Below, one piece after another: positions 11,119 to 20,581 of a DNA stretch of 64,000 bases (positions within the stretch are counted from its first letter, which is position 1; every line of letters begins with the position of its first letter). The stretch is from contig CM065328.1 of assembly GCA_033032175.1 (NCBI GenBank), positions 10,106,690-10,170,689 of the forward strand. The letters run 5' to 3'. The notes under the pieces are model-generated. The model was not told the DNA's origin, made no database searches, and saw only the letters and a list, made by a program, of their open reading frames with translations. The position numbers and the translations under genes were made by a program. This DNA is from Saturnia japonica. Lineage: Eukaryota; Arthropoda; Insecta; Lepidoptera; Saturniidae.

Positions 11119-12299
11119 TATATTAATACCGCAAAAACACCTACATATTTAAAAAGCAATGTCTCCCTGCCTGTTTGTTTGTCTATCTGTATGTCAGTAT
11201 TTATAACTGTTTTAAAGGCGAAATTGTTTAGACTTAGTAAAACCAATAAGTTTTTTTTGGTAATAATGTTAGGTTCTACAATAAGATCCCGAGCACATTA
11301 CTGATTTACCAGACAAAGGGTTCCAGGACCATGTCAAGTAGATTTTACTGTCAAAAGGTTAGTATAGGGTTATTATTATTATTTTATTATATTAGACATT
11401 ATTAAATTGCATTAATACTATTGCACAGTTGAAAAAAAACCTGATCGAGATTTTTGCCGGTTCTTCTCGATGACTAGAATATTTTCCGAACCGGTTGTAG
11501 TGTTTTGACGTAAGTGCCTTCTTAGGGCCTAAATTGTATATAGAATTTTTTAATTTTGATTTTATAATCATTAAACCGAATTACACAATTCGTTTGTCCA
11601 TCTTTTTAAAATATCATTAGCAATAATTCTGTGGTTTATTCGAGTGAAGCTGCAGACATAGTTTATCGTATAATATAGTGTTACACGAAGTGAACCATCT
11701 GGGTTATTTAATCTATGCTCCTATTCTAAAAATTAAAGGGCCGCCCAGCTAATACCCGTATGTTTGTAAATCTCACCATTACGAACTCATTTTGAGTTTA
11801 CGAAGTTTCAAGTAAACTTCACTAATTACTTAATTTAAAACTCGAAACACCTCACCTCGGCGTTATTTAATTAAATGTTATAATACCAGTTCTTTGTTTG
11901 TTCTTGTATTATTAAAAATTAATGTTACTGTGATGATAGAATTAATTCTTCAAACATGAACAGTGAACACAGTATACATTTCTTTACACACACTTTACAA
12001 TATTGTTCACTACAAAATAACAGAACTGGGTCTGATGATAAGAATAAACCAAAAACAATGGCGACCACCGAGATAATCAGTCCATATCCACTGATATACT
12101 GGCAAATGTATATGTATAATATTGTGATGCCCATGGATAACTAAAAACGTCGTGTACCGCAATGATAGAATTTATCCTTCAAACATGAACACAGTATAAA
12201 CCTTTACACGCACTTTACAGTACTGTTCACTACAAAGTGACGGAAACATAAACAGTGAACATAGTATAAATTTATTTCCACCACTTTACAATATTGTTC

Positions 12300-13359
12300 G
12301 GTGAGTAAAATGTCTACGCGACATAAGCTCACGCTCTACAAGATGTGTATTCGACCGATTTTGACATACAGTTGCGCTGCGTTCGCACATATGTCCGAGT
12401 CGAATTTCAAACGGTTACAATCGATACAGAATAGGTTTCTCCGTCGTCTCACCGGGGCCCCTTGGTATGTTCGAAGCGAAGATCTCCATAGAGATATGGG
12501 GCTTCCTTCGATACATGCCTATGCCAAACAGCTCTCCCGTTCGTATTTCGACACCGCGTCGAATCACACGAATCCGTTAATTAAAGCAGCCGCTACATAT
12601 GTCCCGGTACCCACGACCATCCGGCACAAACGCCGGCCGCGTAATATTTTTATTGACCCCGACGATAGCATCGAAAATGCGTATAAATACTATTGATCCG
12701 TCTCTCCAAACAGAGCGTGCCAGCGCCCACGCCCGCGTAACCACCGTTCTTTCCGCAGAGGACGGGCGGTGAATTTCGCTCTCGCACACCCTCCACGTCC
12801 ACCCTCTCTAGCGGTAACCCAAGCCTAGGTCCGTTTCCTCGGCGTGAAGCCCTTGGGTCAGGCAACCGCCCGCGCGATACAAGTGACACTGTACGTGCAT
12901 CACTTAGGTACCCACATACAACACTACACACGTATGAACATACACACGTGCACACCACAAAGGTACATAGGTTCTGTGAGGGACCTCTTTTTTTCTTTTT
13001 TTTACGTTAATTAGTTAGCGTTAGTTAGTGTAGAAAACATTTCCGATTTCTAAATACACACATGCACGGTTGCTTCCTTCCTCTCAGGAGGAAGGGAACG
13101 TGCCTATGTGTGTAATTTAGTTAGCTCGAATCGTAGGTTGTAGGGATTCAATTAGATCGCGACTTATTTGCGAACGCGACGAGCGCCCGAGCCGAGGTCC
13201 GGCCACTTTGGCACCCTCGTGCGAGTCGTCCATAAAACTTTCGCGGCTGAGTGCCCTCTGCGCTCGCCCCCAAGTCCGGTGAAGCTGTAAAAGCCGCAAC
13301 GGCTCTGTTTTTGGATAGGGCCCCTAAGGCTAACAGTGTAGTCAGTTAAAAAAAAAAAA
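12300..13359 (+). mobile_element. 5'-truncated Jockey-like LINE with poly(A) and 15-bp target duplication
   Basis: The insertion is bounded by an exact duplication of tttacaatattgttc at 12285-12299 and 13360-13374. It ends in a 12-nt A run (13348-13359), the mark of target-primed reverse transcription. It carries the C-terminal part of an ORF2 (12301-12696), then a ~650-bp GC-richer 3' UTR. The target is a repeat that itself contains this 15-mer, but the arrangement of flank, element, poly(A) and flank is unambiguous. Confidence 0.9.
12301..12696 (+). pseudogene. Jockey-like ORF2 C-terminus (fragment)
   Basis: About 131 residues with the hallmarks of the C-terminal end of Jockey-clade RT proteins: the 'LTLYKMCIRPILTYSCAAF' stretch, 'LQSIQNRFLRRLTGAPWYVR', 'HRDMGLPSI', and a basic tail ending RRPRNIFIDPDD. 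The frame is open from the insertion point at 12,300-12,301, with no native start codon; the GTG and ATG there are coincidental. No stop interrupts the fragment, which suggests a fairly recent insertion. Endonuclease and most of RT are missing, so it cannot act. Confidence 0.85.
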
Positions 13360-13610
13360 TTTACAATATTGTTCACTACAAAGTGACAGAAACATGAATA
13401 GTGAACACAGTATACATTTCTTTACACACACTTTACAATATCGTTCACTACAAACAAACAGGACTGTGCCTGGTGATAAGTATGATACAAAAATCATGAC
13501 GATCACAGATAGATCAACAGTACATCGCTGCTGTCATGCCAGCCTACGTAAACAGAAACTGGACATGTACTAACAGATCCTGAAACGCGACGCCACGAAA
13601 TAAAAAGTTT

Positions 13611-13797
13611 TATTTTATTTTCTCTGTACCATAAATCTATGATTCCAACACCCGGCTGGTGTGTTCTCTCCTACTTACGAAATCAGGTTCTTCAAGCTTA
13701 TCGTGAAGAGATGTTTATGCAAGCAAGCTTAACAGCGGCGACCGTCGAAGCATTACCAATTTCGCAACGGTCGCTGTTGTGCTTGAATTTTACTGTG
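13611..13797 (+). other. Coding-like fragment of unknown identity, cut by the LTR element
   Basis: An open frame (...PTPGWCVLSYL...LTAATVEALP..QRSLLCLN...) runs into the 5' end of the LTR retrotransposon. It aligns codon for codon, without gaps over about 60 codons, with the segment just right of the 227-bp satellite (18,661-18,850; 41,214-41,400; 60,530-60,716). Those copies share PSPGQCVL, LQA, ITAAT and LCL but contain stops. I do not recognise the protein. It may be an old element ORF or an unprocessed repeat that happens to stay open. Confidence 0.4.
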
Positions 13798-13943
13798 TGT
13801 GGTATATCTATGACCTCTTATATCTGGTCTGTGGACGTTCCTTAGCAACTAGTTTGTTATAATAATTGTTATATCTACTACAAAATATGTAACATCGATT
13901 TTGTTAATAAAAACCTTTTAAATGCAAGGTTTTGTCCTTAACA
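13798..13943 (+). repeat. 5' LTR (146 bp)
   Basis: Runs from tgtggtatatc to ccttaaca. It contains an AATAAA signal in 'gttaataaaaacctttt' near its end. It is very short for an insect gypsy-type LTR. It is followed directly by a perfect 16-bp palindrome (13944-13959) in place of a recognisable tRNA-primer site. Confidence 0.9.
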
Positions 13944-13994
13944 ATTTTATTAATAAAATATTTATAAGTATTTGCGAATATTTAAGAAAATAAA

Positions 13995-16900
13995 ATGGAA
14001 AAGTATTTAAAACCAGACCGTTTAGATATCGATCCGTCAAGCGCGTCGGCATCGAAAGAATGGAAACATTGGAAACGAACATTTGAAAATTTCCTTAAAG
14101 CTTCCGAATTGAATATTGGGCAAGTATCTGAGTGCAATTTAAACCTCCTTATAAATCATGTATCGTCAAATATATTTACGTACATTAGTGAATGCACTGA
14201 TTATTCGCAAGCTATGAATATACTTACTAAATTATTTATAAAACCTAAAAACATTATCTATGCGAGATATGCACTTGCTACTAGAAAACAGCAAGGCGAA
14301 GAATCTCTCGATACCTTCTTACAAATATTGAAACAGCTCTCAAAAGACTATGACTTCAAAAGTGTCGACGCTAATACAAACAGATATGACTATATAAGGG
14401 ACGCATTTATTAGTGGCATAAGATCTAGCAAAATTAGACAGCGGCTTCTCGAAAATTTAAACCTCACTCTTGATGAGGCCTATGATAAAGCTCTCTCTCT
14501 AAAAATGGCTGAAGCGAACTGTCAAGGATAACATTCTAGCAATTTAAATGCTGTATCAGATACATCAGGCATCACAGATTCTAATGTCAGCCAAAATACT
14601 TTAGCAGATACTCCAATATACAACTCAAAGAAAAGGAATTGTTTCTTTTGTGGTGATAAAATTCACCTACGTATAAATTGCCCTGCTAAAGATATTATAT
14701 GTCAATTATGTAACAAAAAAGGTCATCGTGCAAATGTCTGTCGAAGCAAAAATAATACGGCTAATGCTATATTCGTCACTGACAAAAGCTGTTCTACGTC
14801 GTACGTAGTAGCTGCATCGCCAACTTCTCTAAGAAAAGCAACAGTTTCTGCCATTATGAAAGGGCTACAGGCAGAAGCTCTAATAGATACCGGAAGCTCA
14901 ATTAGCTTTATTAATGAGAGCATCTTCAAATTAACTGGCTTAAAGAAATTTCCTTGCCATCAAACTATTACCATGGCTAGTACAAGTCTTTCATCTCAAG
15001 TTGAAGGACAAACTATTGCGTCTGCACAGATTGAAAATCATAAATATAAAGATCTTAATTTGTTAATTGTCAAGGATTTATGTGCTGATCTCATAATTGA
15101 ACATGATATTTTGCAAAAACATTCTTCTTTAGAATTTTCTTTTGGAGGACCTAAAGAAACAATGAAAATCTGCAATGTGGCAGCTGCATCGGTGCCTGCT
15201 GTCCCATTATTTGCGAGTGTCAGTCCTGACTGTAAACCAATCGCCATAAAATCAAGCCGATACAGTGAAGAGGACAATCAGTTTATACATTCCGAAATAA
15301 GAAAAATGTTGACCGCTGGTATTATTGAAGAAAGTTCCTCTCCATGGCGAGCCCAGGTACTGATAACAAAGAATATTAACCATAAAAAACGTCTAGTTAT
15401 AAATTATTCACAAACAATAAACAGGTATACTCAGTTGGATGCCTACCCGCTGCCCAACATTGAAGTAATCGTGTCAAAGATATCTAAATACTCTATTTTT
15501 AGCACTATAGACTTACAAAGTGCCTATCATCAAGTTTCTATAATGTCAGAAGAGAAGAAATATACAGCATTTGAAGCAGCGGGAAACCTCTATCAATTTT
15601 GTAGGATTCCATTCGGAGTAACGAACGGAGTATCAAGTTTCCAACGAACTATCGATTGGATTATCCGTAAGGAACAACTAAAGGGCACACTTGCTTATCT
15701 TGATAATATTACCGTGTGTGGAGAAACAAAAGATGAACACGATGAAAATTTACAAAAATTTATGACAGCAGCGCGAAAGTACGGCCTTTCAATTAACAAT
15801 GATAAAAGTAAATTCGGTCTTGATACTATCAACATTCTCGGATATACAATTAAAAATCACACTATAAAACCTGACGCTGATCGGCTTCGTCCCCTTTTAA
15901 ATCTACCACCACCAAACGATTTAAAGTAATTGCGTAGGGTTATTGGAATGTTTGCTCATTACAGTAAATGGATACCGAATTTTTCTGAGAGAATTCATAG
16001 TCTTTCAAACACAAAAATATTTCCATTGACACAAGACTTAGTAAAATCTTTTGAAGAACTGAAATCTGACATTGCAAAATCATCAACATACGCTATATAT
16101 AACGATATTCCATTTGTTGTTGAAACCGATGCTTCAGAGCATTTAATTGCTGTTACATTAGCACAAAATAATCGTCCTATAGCTTTCTTTTCTCGCAGCT
16201 TAAATCATAGCGAGCAAAACCATTCTGCCATTGAAAAAGAGGCGTATGCTATTGTGGAATCACTGAAGAAATGGCGACATTTTCTAATAGGTAGACATTT
16301 TAAATTAATTACCGATCAAAGGTCGGTTTCATTCATGTTCGACAACAAGAAAACAAGTAAAGTTAAGAATGAGAAAATACAAAGATGGCGTCTTGAACTT
16401 GCACCATTTAAATATGACATTGTATACCGTCCCGGTAAACATAATAATGTAGCTGACGCATTATCGCGCGTATGTGCAAACATGCAAACGCGAGATGAAA
16501 GATTAAAATCTCTACACAAATCCTTATGTCATCCGGGAGTAACAAGAATGATTCACTGGCTAAGGTCAAAAAATTTTGCTTATTCTATAGATGAAGTTAG
16601 GAACATGACCAGTTCATGCCGTCACCGCGCAGAGATCAAACCAAAATTTATTAGACCATCGAATCCTGGACCACACATTATAAAGACGACTTCACCATTC
16701 GAGAGACTAAGTGTTGATTTTAAGGGGTCCTTACCGTCAAACACTAAGAATAAATATATACTAACGGTTATTGATGAATTCTCTCGATTTCCTTTTGCAT
16801 TTGCGTGTCAAGATATGACATCGAACACCGTTATCAAACATCTTGGTGAATTATTCATGCTCTTTGGCATGCAGGTATATATGCACTCGGATAGAGGCAC

Positions 16901-17630
16901 GTGTTTCCTTTGTAATGAAATAAAAGAATTCCTATATAAAAGTGGTATTGCTACAAGTCGAACTACACCGTACAACCCTCCAGGTAATGGACAAGTGGAA
17001 AGACTGAATTCTACACTTTGGAGAACTGTACAACTAGCTTTAAAAACTAGAGGCCTATCTACTGAAAACTGGGAGATGGTCCTGCCACATGCATTGCACT
17101 CCATACGTTCCTAACTATGTACAGCTACAAACTGCACGCCACATGAGAGAATATTCAGACATCAAAGAAGGTCGACCAATGGAAATACAATCCCCAGTTG
17201 GCTGCTAAACTCAAATCAGGCGCTAATTAAAAAGTTTAATCGTGCAAACAAATACCAAGCCTTAGTGGAGGAAGTAGAACTATTACATGTAAATCCAGAT
17301 TATTCTTACGTACGAATGCCCGACGGTAGAGAATCTACCGTATCTAATAGGCATTTAGCACCATTAGGTGCACACGATGAACCCATTGATAACTTTGTAC
17401 CTACAAATATGGATTTGTCGAACTTTGAAGAAACTTCTCCGGAAGTGACTCCATCTGAATTTGATGCGCTCAGTACCGCTAAACAGAGCTTAGAAGTACC
17501 AGAAGTAGAAACATCTACAACTGAGCAACAGATAGTAGAGTCACAAAGTCATAACTCTTCTGGACCTTTACGAAGGACGTCTAGAGAGCGCCGACCACCC
17601 AGTTATCTGAATGACTACGTTACATCTTAG
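13995..17630 (+). pseudogene. gag-pol polyprotein of the Ty3/gypsy element, single frame with three TAA stops
   Basis: One frame of 1,211 codons runs from the ATG at 13,995 to the stop at 17,628. It encodes, in order: a gag core; two CCHC knuckles (codons 216-229 and 236-249); aspartic protease with DTGS (298-301); RT with YLDN at 568-571; RNase H (from about 706, FVVETDASEH); the integrase zinc region (LHKSLCHPG, from 840); and an integrase core with D908, D966 and E1002, giving exact DD35E spacing. Stops are TAA at 14529 (codon 179, inside gag before the knuckles), 15927 (645) and 17112 (1040). The last zinc-ligand position of the integrase finger reads Arg (CGC 16626-16628) where the family has Cys. 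Gag and pol sharing one frame is natural here and not a repair. From memory, an N in the second catalytic-box Asp position (YLDN) occurs in some CsRn1-like gypsy lineages; this is not certain. Confidence 0.9.
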
Positions 17631-17643
17631 CACGTCGGAAGAA

Positions 17644-17788
17644 TGTGATATATCTATGACCTCTTATGTCTAGTCTGTGGACGTCCTTAGCAACTAGTTT
17701 GTTATAATAATTGTCATATCTACTACAAAATATGTAACATCGATTTTGTTAATAAAAACCTTTTAAATGCAAGGTTTTGTCCTTAACA
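17644..17788 (+). repeat. 3' LTR (145 bp)
   Basis: Matches the 5' LTR from tgtg..tatatctatgacctc to ccttaaca with a few substitutions and one indel. A short purine stretch, ggaagaa (17637-17643), lies just before it and would serve as a weak polypurine tract. Confidence 0.9.
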
Positions 17789-17793
17789 CTGTG

Positions 17794-18470
17794 GTTACCA
17801 TCAGAGAGAGTATTCTAAATTTCAAGCATTTCACCATATGCATGGTGGTTGCGACTAAATCGCGCTGTGCTGCCCAGTCGGACAGTATCAACTTACCAGC
17901 CCATTGTCATCATTTCCGCGTTCGTTACTCAGAATGGTACACCAAGCAGGCAGGCTTGGGTATTTCAAGACAAGAAGGTCACTTCTAAAATAAAAGTGAA
18001 TTACAAAAATTCTATCTGTTTGTAAATCCCCTTTGATTTGTCCAATGTATTTTTTTCTGTTTTCTTGTAATTGTGGCTTATTTACATTCTAAGTGGAAAA
18101 TTGAATACAACGATTACTATTGCATTTTACGAAACCTTACGTGGTTTGAAATAGAGTTTAAGTTATTGAGCTTAAATGCCAATTTTAAGTTGTGTCTGCT
18201 ACACTGTCTACGATTGTACTTATAAAGAAGCGCTTGCTTATTTAACTTGGATTTTAGCTTTTTCAATGTGAAAATGCAATTTCATGGATTCTTTGATTTT
18301 ATATTCCAGGGTAGCGTTTGTTTACTAATTTATAATAAACTAATTTATCACAATTACTATTTTGAGTGCGTACATATATTAATTTCGTTTAGTTACAATT
18401 TAAATAAGACTGGATCGTGACCACCATACACGAGGTGTAACATGTTTCATAGTGACACGGTTAGGCGGGG
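17794..18470. other. Intergenic, nothing recognised
   Basis: Flank of the LTR element. The only notable piece is at its right end (18,410-18,470), where 'gaccaccatacac' echoes the 227-bp satellite unit and suggests a diverged unit. Confidence 0.5.
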
Positions 18471-18660
18471 ATATCCAGTAATCAAGCGATGTGGTATAAG
18501 GTAGATGTCTGTATTTAGCTGGGTCGCGACCACCATACACTTAGTGATAAACCCGTCACAGAGATTCTCAATTAGTTTTTAGCATCACTGTGTCAACTAG
18601 TGTATATCTAGCTGCCGAAAGTGTACAAGCGAATCCTCCAACTCGATACGACTTAAAAAG
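18471..18660 (+). repeat. 227-bp satellite, unit-1 remnant (less than one full period)
   Basis: Part of one period (18,471-18,580) followed by the partial last unit (18,581-18,660). It contains 'gtgtcaactagtgtatatct', 'gtacaagcgaatcctccaac' and 'gtcgcgaccaccatacac'. The same remnant has three full periods at 40,457 and four at 59,542. Confidence 0.85.
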
Positions 18661-18850
18661 TTCTCTCTTATTTTTGTCGTACCGTGAAACTGTGGAACCA
18701 TCTCCTGGACAATGTGTGCTCTATTTCTTATGACATCGGTTCATTCAAGCGTAACACGAAGAAATCTTTAAGCAGGTTGGCATAACAGCTGCGACCGCCG
18801 GTGGACTGGCGATCTGTCGATGGTCACTGTTGTGTTTGGATTGTAATGTG
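18661..18850 (+). other. Post-satellite coding-like segment, unit 1
   Basis: Homologous in codon register to 13,611-13,797. It is interrupted by stops here, so it is at best a relic. The product is unrecognised. Confidence 0.4.
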
Positions 18851-19226
18851 CTTGTAGGTGCAGTGCTGTCATATTTCGTGTTATAATAATATTTTAAAAA
18901 TAAATTAATATGACGCTACTTGACTTTGTGTTTATAAATTATAATAGTAGAGGGATAAATTTCGTGGAACCATAGAGTAATAAAGTCCGCTCACTGTACC
19001 TAGAGAGTGCAAAACTTGTTATAAGTATCGAAACAATGCGATTCATTTACGCGGGTGTAAGGAAGGGCACGGGGTAGGGCGTGGTTTGTCCCTTATCTCT
19101 AAAGTGATGTGCGTTGTCCGCCGGTACGGACATTGTATCGATATATTCGTTGGTGTTAAAAATAACTTCGACAAATGTTTATTTTACTTGTTTATTATAA
19201 TAATGACAACATAATTATCTTAACCA

Positions 19227-19631
19227 CTAAATACATAATATATATAATAACAAAAAGTTAAAACATTTTTCAAGAACCTTCAAATAAAATGGATTTATTG
19301 TAAGTCTGTCTCTTTTCCTAAGATTTTCCGAGTATTTCTTTTCATTGGGAAGATTTTTACTTTTAATAAACTGTCTCTTAATTATTTCAGCACTTGAGAT
19401 ATTGATTCCGCTTAATATATGGACATCGGTTTGATGGCACTGTAGGCGTTTTATTTTTAATAAACGTTGATGCGATATACGTTCCAGGCATTCTATACGT
19501 GATTTTAGTTTTTTTTTTGCGAGGAGAATCAATAATCATATCTGGTAAAAAACTAGCAGTGACTTCAACATCCATTTCATTTTCATTTTCTTGTACAGTT
19601 TCCTCAATCTTTCTTTATCTTTCTCAAATTT
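19227..19631 (-). pseudogene. THAP-protein coiled-coil exon (frameshifted)
   Basis: A plausible acceptor (ttatatatttttag) ends at about 19,632. The exon reads EETVQENENEMDVEV...DSPRKKK, then in a neighbouring frame KKLKSRIECLERISHQRLLKIKRLQ. That is the basic, leucine-rich coiled coil usual after the linker in small THAP proteins. The frame change falls in an A-run near 19,510-19,520. The exon ends in a short tail and stop, with AATAAA-like signals near 19,195-19,170. No transposase catalytic domain is present, so this is a non-autonomous derivative or relic. Confidence 0.55.
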
Positions 19632-19991
19632 CTAAAAATATATAAGTAAATAAATTATATTCATACTAATTCAAATAACTTAAATATCATATATTATCAT
19701 TACAATATCGAAAACATTATATTAGGTACTAAATATTGTGATAGGACAAATTAATATTCTTTACTAATGAATATTTAGAAAGAAATTATATTTAGAATCA
19801 TACTTAAAAGAAACAATGTTAATTAAATAAGGTATGACCTAGTCTATATTCATAAAATGCGGTAATAGTCACTCGATACAATCAAGAGTAGGCACAACAC
19901 TACAGCGTCTTGAGTAAACTGAACTGCCATGGCGGCGTGTCATCTAATTAATAATTATTTTGACGCAAAATAATATTCCACCAGTACTTAC

Positions 19992-20071
19992 ATATGAAAA
20001 GAGATACCACTGGATTTCAGGTTTTTCTTTCTATAATGGTTTTTACAAGTTTTCACAGCACAATTAGACAT
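19992..20071 (-). pseudogene. THAP-domain first exon
   Basis: The ATG at 20071-20069 opens MSNCAVKTCKNHYRKK and continues to GISFH. This is the N-terminal half of a THAP zinc-finger: the CxxxxC pair, then the small hydrophobic GISFH turn. A consensus splice donor GTAAGT follows directly (19991-19986). The second half of the THAP domain (Cys-x-x-His) is not found downstream, so the DNA-binding module is incomplete and an internal deletion is likely. In P elements THAP binds the transposon ends. Confidence 0.65.
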
Positions 20072-20581
20072 TTTGCTTCGTAAAAGTATTATTTTGACAG
20101 AGATAAGCACTGGACGAAACGCGTGAACAGATTGAGCGTAGGTACAGACTTCGGGGAAGACATACATGAAAAATTCATGTATAGGTGGTAAGACAGACGA
20201 GACCGTTGTTCTGGTTCTATACTCTAACACGCCGAGTTCATAATTCTATGCCTGGAACAAATAGTTGAGTGCTATTCAATTTACTTTATCGTATGACAAG
20301 TGACTCTAAAATTATTACTAAGTGAAGGAGTAGTCACTTCATTTCATAAACTTCAACTGTAATCCTAGCAAAACTCAACTTTGCACATATCACCATTAAA
20401 TTGCCATAATGCCGCGACTTTGTGGCATCTTTTTGATTGAAATTTATAGTAAAGGTGTAATAATTAATAAATGTTTATTCCCGAGAATGAAGTGATTAAA
20501 ACATTTTTTTTCAAGTTGTCTATTCCCAAATTGTACAGCCCAAAATAATTCTACTGTAGGTACATAACATCTGGTACACAA

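Larger units (their letters stand above)
7221..11935. other. AT-rich, gene-free DNA with scattered lepidopteran repeat fragments
   Basis: No coding region can be supported here. Recognisable pieces are listed separately: 7873-8065, 9225-9426, 9885-10150 and 10,805-11,118. A 'tactagctgaccc' motif at 7499-7511 and 'tactcgctggtacccgcgac' at 10,560 look like the starts of common lepidopteran Helitron/SINE-type repeats. A short TTA-rich run lies at 11,372-11,395. The rest shows no structure I can name. Confidence 0.5.
11940..13560 (+). repeat. Short tandem array of ~85-bp diverged units, split by a LINE insertion
   Basis: Units share 'gaacacagtatacatttctttacacac', 'actttacaatattgttcactaca' and a following 'acagaa' block. 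Copies lie at about 11,955-12,025, 12,178-12,250, 12,250-12,299 (continuing after the insertion at 13,375) and 13,395-13,465. The Jockey-like LINE at 12,300-13,359 landed inside one unit. No function is visible. Confidence 0.7.
13798..17788 (+). mobile_element. Ty3/gypsy-type LTR retrotransposon, complete with LTRs and target duplication
   Basis: The element is 3,991 bp, begins TG and ends CA, and is flanked by an exact 5-bp duplication ctgtg (13793-13797 and 17789-17793). The order gag, protease, RT, RNase H, integrase identifies Ty3/gypsy. There is no envelope frame. The LTRs differ at only a handful of positions, so insertion was relatively recent. Three in-frame TAA codons break the polyprotein. 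Confidence 0.93.
18971..20250 (-). mobile_element. P-element-like non-autonomous transposon (1,280 bp) carrying a THAP exon
   Basis: This insertion is found only in unit 1. Units 2 and 3 read straight through (cgtggaataaatagttg at about 41,519 and 60,836). It is flanked by an 8-bp near-identical duplication, cgtggaac (18963-18970) and cctggaac (20251-20258). The ends are imperfect inverted repeats: catagagtaataaagtccgc at the left, and the right end read inwards catagaattatgaactcggc, about 15 of 20 matching. An 8-bp duplication, CA-starting ends and an internal THAP-type exon together point to the P-element superfamily. hAT elements also make 8-bp duplications, so the THAP coding is what decides. 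Confidence 0.75.
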
